Assembly: GCA_001805205.1 (NCBI GenBank)
Contig: MHER01000037.1
Coordinates: 1-13,384 of the forward strand
Source: Nitrospirae bacterium RIFCSPLOW2_12_42_9
GTDB taxonomy: Bacteria > Nitrospirota > 9FT-COMBO-42-15 > HDB-SIOI813
Direction of reading: 5' to 3'
Length of the DNA stretch: 13,384 nucleotides
Below are positions 1 through 6,293 of the stretch, piece after piece (position 1 is the stretch's first letter; every line of letters begins with the position of its first letter). The notes under the pieces are model-generated. The model was not told the origin of the DNA. It did not search any database and saw only the letters and a program-made list of their open reading frames with translations. Both the position numbers and the translations under genes were made by a program.

Positions 1-47
1 AAACCCCAAGCTACAGGTATCCTGAGGAAAAGGTCGTAATAGGATAA
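1..47 (+). CDS. TrkH/KtrB-family potassium uptake channel subunit, C-terminal tail only
   Basis: Only the last 14 codons are in the window, read in the frame starting at position 3 and ending at TAA 45-47. The tail reads TPSYRYPEEKVVIG. A tyrosine/proline/glutamate-rich ending that closes in a hydrophobic stretch and a glycine is typical of TrkH/KtrB proteins, the membrane K+ translocating subunit. The next gene is the matching cytoplasmic regulator TrkA/KtrA, only 8 bp further on, which is the normal operon order. The call rests on this short match plus context. The rest of the gene lies left of the window. Confidence 0.6.
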   Translation, partial: TPSYRYPEEKVVIG

Positions 48-55
48 AATAGATT

Positions 56-745
56 ATGGGAAAACAGATTGCGGTTATCGGCCTTGGAAGGTTCGGGTCC
101 AGTGTGGTAGAGACCCTTGTAAAAAAGGGTTGTGAAATATTAGCGATTGATATTAAAGAAGAGAATGTTAAGGCTATAAGCAAGGTTGCCACTCATGCAG
201 TCCAGTGTGATGCATCAGATATAAGGACATTACAGGAACTTGGTGTTCAGAACATGGATGTGGCGGTTGTAAGCATTGGAGAGGATGTTGAGGCGAGTGT
301 CCTTATAGTAATGGCCTTGAAAGAGCTTAACGTAAGGGAGATTATTGCAAAGGCCGTAACACCGCTCCACACAAAGATACTCGAGAAGATCGGGGCAACA
401 CAGGTCGTATACCCGGAACGTGATATAGCAATCCGCGTTGCCACCCATATTGTTTCCCCTAACATAATAGACAGTCTTGCCTTATCAACAGAATATTGTA
501 TAAGTGAGATACCTGCACCACGGGGATTTATAGGTAAGATGCTAAAAGATACCAGCATAAGATCTATGCACAGGGTAAATATTATTGCCATCAAAAAAAC
601 GACTACAGAGGTATATAAAGGCAAGACCAGTATCAAAGAAATAGTCAATGTCGCCCCTTCCGGAGAAGACCTTGTAATGGAAGGGGATGTGCTTGTCATA
701 CTGGGGAGGGAGGATGATATAGAGAAATTAAGTAACCTGAAATGA
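56..745 (+). CDS. trkA: TrkA/KtrA-type potassium uptake regulatory protein (RCK domains)
   Basis: This is the cytoplasmic regulatory subunit of a Trk/Ktr potassium transporter. It binds nucleotides (NAD(H) or ATP/ADP in the family) and gates the TrkH/KtrB membrane subunit. The 229-residue protein has an N-terminal RCK_N Rossmann domain with the dinucleotide motif GLGRFG at residues 9-14 and an acidic residue (AID) ending the second strand near residue 32. A C-terminal RCK_C domain follows at roughly residues 140-229, ending in the usual pattern GDVLVILGRE. The length fits single-unit KtrA/TrkA proteins rather than the ~450-residue duplicated E. coli TrkA. The start ATG at 56 has a Shine-Dalgarno-like AGGA at 41-44, which overlaps the end of the upstream trkH-like frame, so the two are probably translationally coupled. 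A stem-loop lies just after its stop. Confidence 0.9.
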   Translation: MGKQIAVIGLGRFGSSVVETLVKKGCEILAIDIKEENVKAISKVATHAVQCDASDIRTLQELGVQNMDVAVVSIGEDVEASVLIVMALKELNVREIIAKAVTPLHTKILEKIGATQVVYPERDIAIRVATHIVSPNIIDSLALSTEYCISEIPAPRGFIGKMLKDTSIRSMHRVNIIAIKKTTTEVYKGKTSIKEIVNVAPSGEDLVMEGDVLVILGREDDIEKLSNLK

Positions 746-753
746 AGGCCCGA

Positions 754-773
754 ATGGGGTTAGGAAACCCCAT
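754..773 (+). promoter_or_regulatory. Intercistronic stem-loop after trkA
   Basis: A perfect 8-bp stem, ATGGGGTT (754-761) paired with AACCCCAT (766-773), closes a 4-nt AGGA loop. It starts 8 bp after the trkA stop codon. No T-run follows, so it is not a canonical intrinsic terminator. It may stabilise or separate the trkA mRNA from the downstream gene. Its presence between the trkA stop and the likely start at 826 argues that this stretch is untranslated. Confidence 0.45.
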
Positions 774-825
774 CTATCTTGTGAGCGGTTTGCAATACTT
801 TCATATATATGGAATAATATATATT

Positions 826-2166
826 ATGAAAGGATTCTGGTTAGAGTTAATATTAATACTTATCTTTATTCTCGCCAATGGCTTCTTTGCCGGAGCTGAG
901 ATTGCAATAATCTCTGCAAGAAAGAGCAGGATAAAACACTTAATGGAGCGGGGTAGTAAACAGGCAGAGGTAGTCCATAAGCTCCAGAATGAACCTGAAA
1001 ATTTCATCGCAACTGTACAGATTGGAATAACAATTGTTGGAATGCTGGCCGGTGCTATAGGCGGTGCTGCGGCCATCGAGGTTATAAAACCTCTTCTTCA
1101 GGATGCCCCATTTGAGTTTATCCAGAACTGGAGTACACCTATTGCCATTGCTATTGTCGTGCTGATTACTTCATACCTTTCCATTATTTTGGGAGAACTT
1201 GTTCCAAAATCCCTTGCCCTGAGATTTTCTGAACCCATTGCACTTTTTGTTGGCAAACCAATCCATCTCCTTTCAAGATTCTCATTTATATTAGTCAAGT
1301 TACTGACTAAATCCAGCAGCCTGTTTTTAAAACCATTTGGTAAAATGCCCCCACCGGAAGGCTCATTTGTAACAGAGGAAGAGATAAAGATATTACTCAG
1401 AGAAGGTGGTGAAAAGGGTATCTTTGAGAAATCAGAACAGGAATTGATACATAGTGTATTTGAATTTGTTACAACTACAGTTAAGGAGATAATGGTCCCC
1501 CGTCCAAAGATAAAGGCCATAGCCATTGATACATCAATAGAGGCTGCGGTTGATTTTGTGGTTGAGTGTGGTTTTTCAAGGTTCCCGGTTTACGACGGTT
1601 CCATGGATGATATAAAAGGAATCCTATATGAAAAAGATCTCTTAGATATCAGGGTGAAAAAGAAGGATGTAGGGCTAAAGGATCTTATCCGGCCTGTATA
1701 CTTTGTCCCTGAGACTAAGAAGATAGATAAGCTTTTAAGGGAGTTGCAAAGACGAAGGATGCATATGGCCATAGTCATAAATGAGTATGGCGGGGTAGAG
1801 GGTATGGTAACAATGGAGGATATTATAGAGGAGATAGTGGGTGAGATAGAGGATGAATATGATTATGAAGACAGGCCTGTAAAGATACTTAAGGATGGAT
1901 CAATGGTAATAGATGCCTCCCTTCCTATACGTGACCTTATAGATCAGCATAATCTTGCCATCGAGGAGTCAGAGGAGTATGAAACCCTTGCCGGATTAGT
2001 CCTGTCTTTACTGCAGAAGATGCCGCGGGGTGGAGAGATTGTCAAATATGGTGATTATAAACTTACTATCGTTGATATAGAAGGAAAACGGATTTCAAAG
2101 GTAAAGCTTGAGAAGGTAGTTACTACTGCAGATGTTATAGAAACAAGGATTCATAATATAAAATAA
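826..2166 (+). CDS. CNNM/CorC (HlyC) family membrane protein with CBS pair
   Basis: This is an inner-membrane protein of the DUF21/CNNM family, often annotated as hemolysin-related or magnesium/cobalt efflux (CorC, YfjD, PaeA type). With the start at 826 it has 446 residues. The N-terminal CNNM domain covers about residues 1-190, with hydrophobic helices near 5-25, 65-95, 105-125 and 140-165 and the family signatures NGFFAGAEIAIISARKSR and LGELVPKSLALR. A CBS pair follows, marked by VKEIMVPRP and FSRFPVYDG, and the second half has the signature YGGVEGMVTMEDIIEEIVGEI. A C-terminal CorC_HlyC domain ends the protein. The frame is open upstream to an ATG at 742 that overlaps the trkA stop. Those 28 extra codons cover a stem-loop and resemble no family N-terminus, so I start at 826, although a clear Shine-Dalgarno is missing. 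Transported ion unknown; magnesium efflux is the usual guess. Confidence 0.88.
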   Translation: MKGFWLELILILIFILANGFFAGAEIAIISARKSRIKHLMERGSKQAEVVHKLQNEPENFIATVQIGITIVGMLAGAIGGAAAIEVIKPLLQDAPFEFIQNWSTPIAIAIVVLITSYLSIILGELVPKSLALRFSEPIALFVGKPIHLLSRFSFILVKLLTKSSSLFLKPFGKMPPPEGSFVTEEEIKILLREGGEKGIFEKSEQELIHSVFEFVTTTVKEIMVPRPKIKAIAIDTSIEAAVDFVVECGFSRFPVYDGSMDDIKGILYEKDLLDIRVKKKDVGLKDLIRPVYFVPETKKIDKLLRELQRRRMHMAIVINEYGGVEGMVTMEDIIEEIVGEIEDEYDYEDRPVKILKDGSMVIDASLPIRDLIDQHNLAIEESEEYETLAGLVLSLLQKMPRGGEIVKYGDYKLTIVDIEGKRISKVKLEKVVTTADVIETRIHNIK

Positions 2167-2185
2167 GTCATGCATCTTGCATGAC
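2167..2185. terminator. Palindrome at convergent gene ends (possible bidirectional terminator)
   Basis: A perfect 8-bp inverted repeat, GTCATGCA (2167-2174) and TGCATGAC (2178-2185), is separated by TCT. It begins in the single base between the stop codon of the CorC-like gene (2164-2166, +) and that of the aminotransferase (2168-2170, -), and extends into the last codons of the aminotransferase. A symmetrical hairpin at a tail-to-tail junction could end transcription from both sides, but there is no T-run on either strand. The terminator role is inferred. Confidence 0.4.
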
Positions 2186-3025
2186 ATTCAACCTGAAATA
2201 TTGCAGTAATCTCTTTGTAAACACTCCAGGTTTTCCATTACCTAAAGGCCGGCCATTTATTTTCGTAACCGGCATAACTTCATAGAGTGTGCTTGTGATG
2301 AAACACTCGTCTGCATCATAAATTTCATCCGGGGGAAAAGGTTGTTCAAGTATAGTGAGATTATTCTTTGTTGCAAGCCCGATTACTATTGACCTTGTGA
2401 CACCATTGAGGATTCCCACACTTAACGCTGGGGTCTTAATGATACCATTTTTAATAATAAAGATATTACAGACTGTTCCTTCAGCAACATAACCTTCTGT
2501 ACTTAACATAATCCCTTCTGATGCATCAAGCTTTCTTGCCTCGATCCTTGCCATTATATTATTCAGGAAGTTTAAGGATTTTATCGAAGGATTCAGGGCA
2601 GATGGAGGTATACGTCTTGTTTTCACTATAGCAGCACTTATGCCCTCTGTGTAAGTCTTTTCCGGGTAACCATTGAAAGCCTTCGGTATGACTATAATTC
2701 CTGGATTGGTACATCCATCAATATTAAGACCTGGTTCTCCCTCTCCACGGGTTATCATAAGTCTCAGGTAGGCCTCCATGAGATTATTTTCCCGTAAAGT
2801 TTTATACAATACTTCGGAAAGATATTCTCTGGTAAAAGGTATTCTCAGGTATATGGCATTGGCAGATTCAAAGAGGCGGTCTATATGGTTATCAATGTGG
2901 AAAATAACCCCCTTATATGACCTTAGTGTTTCAAATACCCCGTCCCCATAGAGGAATCCACGATCAAAGACAGAGACATTTGCATCCTCCTCTCCGACCA
3001 TATTGCCATTGATAAAAATTAACAT
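2168..3025 (-). CDS. Class IV PLP-dependent aminotransferase (D-amino-acid / branched-chain aminotransferase type)
   Basis: This is a fold-type IV pyridoxal-phosphate enzyme, the group that includes branched-chain aminotransferase, D-alanine aminotransferase and aminodeoxychorismate lyase. With the start at 3025 it has 285 residues, close to D-alanine aminotransferases and shorter than typical IlvE. Visible signatures are FDRGFLYGDGVFETLR (residues 20-35), the probable PLP lysine K149 in NPSIKSLNFLNN, GYVAEGTVCNIF (178-189) with the cofactor-contacting glutamate E182, and the closing TSTLYEVMPVTKINGRPLG. An upstream in-frame ATG at 3079 would add 18 residues encoded mostly by a palindromic element, with no family resemblance, so I prefer 3025. 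Neither start has a good Shine-Dalgarno. It is last in a minus-strand cluster after the DUF1015 gene. The substrate cannot be decided from sequence. Confidence 0.85.
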   Translation of the reverse strand: MLIFINGNMVGEEDANVSVFDRGFLYGDGVFETLRSYKGVIFHIDNHIDRLFESANAIYLRIPFTREYLSEVLYKTLRENNLMEAYLRLMITRGEGEPGLNIDGCTNPGIIVIPKAFNGYPEKTYTEGISAAIVKTRRIPPSALNPSIKSLNFLNNIMARIEARKLDASEGIMLSTEGYVAEGTVCNIFIIKNGIIKTPALSVGILNGVTRSIVIGLATKNNLTILEQPFPPDEIYDADECFITSTLYEVMPVTKINGRPLGNGKPGVFTKRLLQYFRLNVMQDA

Positions 3026-3045
3026 AGAAAATAAACTTGCTAATT

Positions 3046-3065
3046 CCCTGTAGCTTGCTACAGGG
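3046..3065. repeat. Perfect palindrome in the leader of the aminotransferase gene
   Basis: The inverted repeat CCCTGTAGC (3046-3054) and GCTACAGGG (3057-3065) has only TT between its arms, so the element is a near-perfect 20-bp palindrome. It lies between the DUF1015 gene and the aminotransferase, in the leader if the aminotransferase starts at 3025. It resembles a REP-type intergenic palindrome, or could be an RNA hairpin affecting translation or mRNA stability. Function not established. Confidence 0.5.
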
Positions 3066-3098
3066 TTCTTCATTGTCATTTTGACTTTTGATATTTGA

Positions 3099-4430
3099 TT
3101 AAAACTTATATATCACAAATCCGGTTAAGAACTTGGGGTAAAAATATGTGGACTTCTGGGGCATCCTCTCACCTGCATTTGTAACATCTTTGATCTCCTC
3201 TATCCTTGTAGGATTGAGCAGAAATGCAATCTGAAAGTCCCCGCTGCAAACCTTCCTGATGGATTCATCCATATCCTTTACATATGAAAGATTTTCCTGT
3301 CTTTTAATGGATTCCTCGTTCAGGCCAATTAAATCTTCGAGGATCAGACTCTGGAGGATAGCCGCATCAAGCCTTCTCCATGCCATGGGTTTATCGGAAG
3401 TCCTCTTTTGAAGGAGACTTTCATCTTTAAGGGAGAGCAGGGCATATCGCTCCTCTCCGTGAATATACATCCCAATCAGATGTTCTTTATTTGCCGCTCT
3501 CTTCATTTCTTCAATCATTTGCTCTCTTGCTGACGATTCACCACCCGGAGAGAAATCAAAAAATTTTACATGGAAATTATTGCCAGGTTTGTTTGTCAAA
3601 TCTTTAAGTTTCTCAGCAGGCAGGCTATGGAGGAGCCTGTGCGTTGGCAGGATTGTAAGCCCTGGCTCATCCATATTTGCAAAGTACATCATCACATAAT
3701 CTCCTGGTTCATGGTCTGATGCTGCTCCACCCTTTGCCCTTAATTCGTTTCTGTAGTTTAAGGATGCCTCATAACGGTGATGTCCGTCAGCAATATACAC
3801 AGTATTATCTTTCATCTCCATTTTTATAAGGTCTATTATACCGGGGTCTGTAATAGGCCAGAGCTTGTGCCTGTAGTTATGGTCATCAATAATATCTATC
3901 TTAGGTCTTGATCCGCCTATGAGTCCTTTAATGGAGCTGTTTATCTTACTTTTTGGTGATGAGTATAAAGAGAATATAAAACTGAAGTTTGACCTGCATG
4001 ACCTCAGGAGATTAAGCCTGTCAGATTTTGGTTTGGATAATGTGTACTCATGAGGCACGACCTTTCCACTGCTAAACTCCTCAAGTTTACACAGGGCAAT
4101 AAACCCTTCCATTACTTTATTTGAACCATCCTTGAGAATATAGCTCAGTTGATAAAAATATATAGAAGGTTCCTTATCCTGAACAAGTACACCTGAAGAA
4201 AGCCAATTGGAGAGATGACCGGAGGCCCGTGTATAACGATTTTTATTATCTGTATCCTCCGGGTATTCTTTACCGAGGTCCAGCCTTATCATATTATATT
4301 CATGACTCTGATAATACCTTTCCTGTTCATCAGGACTGATGATATCATAAGGCGGGGTTACTACCTGCCTGAGATCTTTAATCTTTTCCGTATTATAGAG
4401 TACACCTTTAAATGGAAGAATGTCAGCCAT
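3099..4430 (-). CDS. DUF1015 family protein
   Basis: This 443-residue cytoplasmic protein belongs to the widespread DUF1015 family (COG4198), whose reaction is not established to my knowledge. Family signatures are clear: PFKGV near residues 6-10, TPPYDIISPDE at 25-35, PHEYTLSKPKSDRLNLLR at 126-143 and the hallmark DGHHRYEAS at 215-223. The histidine pair and acidic residues in these motifs suggest a catalytic centre (inference). No signal peptide or membrane segment is visible. The start ATG at 4430 has a good Shine-Dalgarno, AAGGAG at 4447-4442 on the minus strand, which lies inside the last codons of the upstream AMMECR1 gene. The AMMECR1 stop (4434-4432) is one base from this ATG, so the two genes are very probably co-translated. 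The aminotransferase follows within about 75 bp. Confidence 0.88.
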   Translation of the reverse strand: MADILPFKGVLYNTEKIKDLRQVVTPPYDIISPDEQERYYQSHEYNMIRLDLGKEYPEDTDNKNRYTRASGHLSNWLSSGVLVQDKEPSIYFYQLSYILKDGSNKVMEGFIALCKLEEFSSGKVVPHEYTLSKPKSDRLNLLRSCRSNFSFIFSLYSSPKSKINSSIKGLIGGSRPKIDIIDDHNYRHKLWPITDPGIIDLIKMEMKDNTVYIADGHHRYEASLNYRNELRAKGGAASDHEPGDYVMMYFANMDEPGLTILPTHRLLHSLPAEKLKDLTNKPGNNFHVKFFDFSPGGESSAREQMIEEMKRAANKEHLIGMYIHGEERYALLSLKDESLLQKRTSDKPMAWRRLDAAILQSLILEDLIGLNEESIKRQENLSYVKDMDESIRKVCSGDFQIAFLLNPTRIEEIKDVTNAGERMPQKSTYFYPKFLTGFVIYKF

Positions 4431-4431
4431 A

Positions 4432-4950
4432 TTACCTGTATCTCCTTACCTCAAATTTGAATATTTCCAAAGGCTCATTATCTCCTATGCCTGCCTTTTT
4501 TTTGGCAATGTCTATCTGTTCTTCTGTTGTGTTAACCCCTTCAATATCAGGGAGGAGTAATCCCCTTTTGTACCCGCTTTTTACTATCACACCATATCTT
4601 TTAGGATCAAGCTCGCCAATTGATCTTACAGGTTCGGAGTCTGTAAGTATATCCACGGAGATATTTATTTCATCTAGCTCGGTCAGTGAAACTTGTGTAA
4701 AGCGTGGGTCATGGGTTGCTGCACTGATAGCATTATGAATAATCTCTTCAGCAACGCATGATGTGGCAGCCTCGTAAGTACCTATGCACCCCCTCAGCAG
4801 CCCTTTCATCTTTAAAGAGACAAAGACCCCGTGTTTTTCCCTCATTTCATCTGTTAGCTCAGCCGGCAGACTGATAAATTTCCCGGTTTTAATGTATTCT
4901 TTTATTGCCTCCCTTGCTAATTGTACAAGTGGATGAATAGAACTCTCCAT
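4432..4950 (-). CDS. AMMECR1 domain protein (AmmeMemoRadiSam system protein A type)
   Basis: This 172-residue protein is made almost wholly of one AMMECR1 domain (COG2078). Diagnostic elements are GVFVSLKMKGLLRGCIGT (residues 41-58, with the family's near-invariant LRGCIG at 52-57), the AATHDPRF motif at 77-84 and ISVDIL at 97-102. The RGLLLPDI block at 129-136 and the C-terminal EIFKFEVRRYR also match. The biochemical function is unknown. The conserved cysteine and glycine loop has been suggested to form a binding or active site. In other genomes the domain often occurs with Memo-type and radical SAM proteins; neither is adjacent here, though a radical SAM gene lies about 6 kb away. It is tightly coupled to DUF1015 downstream. 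No strong Shine-Dalgarno precedes the ATG; the 41-bp gap to the upstream gene carries an A/T-rich hairpin. Confidence 0.88.
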   Translation of the reverse strand: MESSIHPLVQLAREAIKEYIKTGKFISLPAELTDEMREKHGVFVSLKMKGLLRGCIGTYEAATSCVAEEIIHNAISAATHDPRFTQVSLTELDEINISVDILTDSEPVRSIGELDPKRYGVIVKSGYKRGLLLPDIEGVNTTEEQIDIAKKKAGIGDNEPLEIFKFEVRRYR

Positions 4951-4962
4951 CTTATTATAAGT

Positions 4963-4985
4963 AAAAAAATTCTTATGGAATTTTT
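4963..4985 (-). terminator. Weak A/T-rich hairpin with T-run after the polyprenyl synthase gene
   Basis: Read on the minus strand, AAAAATTC (4985-4978) pairs with GAATTTTT (4972-4965) around a 5-nt loop and runs on into a seven-T tract ending at 4963. The form is that of an intrinsic terminator, but the stem is nearly all A/T. At best it would attenuate read-through from the polyprenyl synthase into the AMMECR1 gene. Confidence 0.3.
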
Positions 4986-4991
4986 AGTTGA

Positions 4992-5960
4992 TTATAATTC
5001 CCGATCGACTACATAGTCTGCTACTGCGAATAGTGCCTGAAGAGGCATAGAGTCCTTAAAAGAGAGAAGGCTTTTCTTGGCCTTTTCAACATACCCCCTT
5101 GCCCTGGCAAGGGAATAATCTATCACTCCATATCTCTGCATGAGCTTTACTATCAGTTCAAGATTTTCTTCTGTAAAATCGTATAACTGCACGATCTTTT
5201 CTATTTTATTTGCCTCATCTTCCGAGCATCGCTGAAGGAGGCTCAATAAAGGAAGGGTTATTTTACCCTCCTGAAGGTCTTTTCCAATTGATTTTCCGAG
5301 CTTCTTACCATCAGCCACATAATCTAGGGTATCATCAGTTAACTGAAAAGCTATACCCAGATTCCAGCCAAAAGATTCAATATTATCCTTTCTATCTTCC
5401 GGACAATCAGCGAGGATAGCTCCTATACGGCAAGAGGCTGCAATAAGTGCAGCGGTCTTGTTGCCTATAATTTCGAGATATTCATCTTCTGTTATCTGCA
5501 GGTCACAATTGACTGACAACTGGGCAAGTTCTCCTGCTGTCATCCTTCTTGTGGTCTCTGCAACAATCTCATTTATCTCATGGTTACGGAAGGATACTAT
5601 GTTACACTGGGCCTTTGTATAAAGATAATCACCTACAAGTATACTCGCCTGATTGCCCCATAAGATCCGTGCAGTCTTATTACCCCGCCGCAGGCTGGCC
5701 TCATCTAAGACATCATCATGGAGCAGGGTAGCAGTGTGGATAAGTTCTATAACACTGGCCAATTCTATATGACCGTCCCCTTCGTATCCGGCAAGCCTTG
5801 ATGCCAGGATTAAGAGCAAGGGCCTGAAACGTTTGCCGCCGCTGTTGAACAGATAAGAGCTTATTGTATCTATTAACTGTACATCTGACTTTAGGTCTGC
5901 ATGTATCTGAGATTCTACCCTTTTCAGCTCTTCCCTGTAGAGGTCCCAGACGTCATTCAT
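4992..5960 (-). CDS. Long-chain (E)-polyprenyl diphosphate synthase
   Basis: This trans-prenyltransferase condenses isopentenyl diphosphate units onto an allylic primer to make the long isoprenoid tail of a respiratory quinone. With the start at 5960 it has 322 residues. Signatures are GGKRFRP (41-47), which binds the diphosphate; the first aspartate-rich motif DDVLD (82-86) after LIHTATLLH; the KT of GNKTA (168-169); and the second aspartate-rich motif DDTLD (209-213) within FQLTDDTLDY. Residue 77, five before the first motif, is a small alanine, which in this family allows long products (exact length not predictable). The frame continues upstream to a TTG at 6056, but that TTG is the -35 box of a good promoter and the added residues come partly from a 12-bp tandem repeat, so translation must begin later. 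ATG codons at 5990 and 5984 are alternatives. With menG nearby, a menaquinone role is likely. Confidence 0.88.
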   Translation of the reverse strand: MNDVWDLYREELKRVESQIHADLKSDVQLIDTISSYLFNSGGKRFRPLLLILASRLAGYEGDGHIELASVIELIHTATLLHDDVLDEASLRRGNKTARILWGNQASILVGDYLYTKAQCNIVSFRNHEINEIVAETTRRMTAGELAQLSVNCDLQITEDEYLEIIGNKTAALIAASCRIGAILADCPEDRKDNIESFGWNLGIAFQLTDDTLDYVADGKKLGKSIGKDLQEGKITLPLLSLLQRCSEDEANKIEKIVQLYDFTEENLELIVKLMQRYGVIDYSLARARGYVEKAKKSLLSFKDSMPLQALFAVADYVVDREL

Positions 5961-5993
5961 AGTCATGGGCATAGTCAATGGCATAGCCATGGG
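5958..5993 (-). repeat. Three imperfect 12-bp tandem repeats at the start of the polyprenyl synthase gene
   Basis: Three consecutive 12-mers on the plus strand, catagtcatggg (5958-5969), catagtcaatgg (5970-5981) and catagccatggg (5982-5993), differ by one to three bases. On the coding strand they give alternating Met codons (PMAMPLTMPMTM), creating several possible ATG starts in frame. This is probably a small slippage-prone duplication in the leader or extreme N-terminus. Confidence 0.6.
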
Positions 5994-6026
5994 TGGATTT
6001 GTTTTTAAGACGGTCTTCACGGGGTA

Positions 6027-6056
6027 AATATAGGCCACAATACATGCAGTTGTCAA
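6027..6056 (-). promoter_or_regulatory. Sigma70-type promoter for the polyprenyl synthase gene
   Basis: On the minus strand there is a perfect -35 box TTGACA (6056-6051), an 18-bp spacer and a -10 box TATATT (6032-6027, five of six consensus positions). An A/T-rich tract directly upstream resembles an UP element. Transcription would start near 6020, about 60 nt before the ATG at 5960, which supports that start over the upstream TTG. Confidence 0.55.
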
Positions 6057-6083
6057 GATAAAAATGATAAAAAAAATGATAAA

Positions 6084-6115
6084 TTGATGTTACCATTTTG
6101 AAATGGTAACATCAA
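6084..6115. repeat. Perfect 15-bp-arm inverted repeat, candidate operator
   Basis: TTGATGTTACCATTT (6084-6098) and AAATGGTAACATCAA (6101-6115) are exact reverse complements separated by TG. The element sits between two divergent promoters, 27 bp upstream of the -35 box of the polyprenyl synthase promoter and 14 bp upstream of the -35 box of the island promoter. On the plus strand no T-run follows. On the minus strand a T-rich stretch follows, but no minus-strand gene ends there. A dimeric regulator binding site or a small palindromic repeat is therefore more likely than a terminator. Confidence 0.6.
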
Positions 6116-6129
6116 TGGAAGAATTTCTG

Positions 6130-6158
6130 TTGACAAATAAATCTGGTGTTGCTATTTT
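6130..6158 (+). promoter_or_regulatory. Probable promoter of the HNH-methyltransferase operon
   Basis: A perfect -35 box TTGACA (6130-6135), a 17-bp spacer and TATTTT (6153-6158, four of six) give a start near 6165 and a leader of about 130 nt. A second candidate is the perfect TATAAT at 6252-6257, about 37 bp before the HNH start codon, but its nearest -35-like TTGAAA (6226-6231) is 20 bp away, which is too far for a good promoter. Confidence 0.45.
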
Positions 6159-6293
6159 CCATTAACAGAGCAAACTATTATCCGGCAAAAGTGTATTTTA
6201 CCATCCACTCCCTATTTTAAATTATTTGAAAAATCATAAAGGCTTTTGAGTTATAATTACTAAAAATTGTGGGAACTTGTAATAAGGAATTAG

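Larger units (their letters stand above)
5961..6293. other. Divergent control region between the polyprenyl synthase and the HNH-methyltransferase island
   Basis: This 333-bp stretch has no convincing protein-coding gene. It holds the 12-bp repeats, a minus-strand promoter (TTGACA 6056-6051), an A/T-rich tract at 6057-6083 that could serve as an UP element for it, and the large inverted repeat 6084-6115. A plus-strand promoter (TTGACA 6130-6135) and a lone perfect -10 box at 6252-6257 follow, then the Shine-Dalgarno of the HNH gene (AAGGA 6284-6288). Confidence 0.6.

Noticed and set aside
247..699. A 150-codon open frame on the minus strand opposite trkA, and similar antisense frames opposite the CorC-like and menG genes
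   Set aside because: They lie entirely opposite well-recognised genes, show no family features and are explained by the codon pattern of the sense genes.
742..825. Upstream start for the CorC-like gene at the ATG overlapping the trkA stop
   Set aside because: The extra 28 codons span a stem-loop, contain no conserved residues and would put an atypical segment ahead of the first membrane helix.
7..3057. Shared 11-mer CAAGCTACAGG at 7-17 (+) and within the palindrome at 3046-3065 (minus strand)
   Set aside because: The first copy is part of the TrkH-like coding tail and has no palindromic arms. With only two copies it cannot be called a repeat family.
6146..6220. A 24-codon frame starting with GTG in the leader of the HNH gene
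   Set aside because: It has no Shine-Dalgarno, starts upstream of the predicted transcription start and shows no recognisable peptide features.
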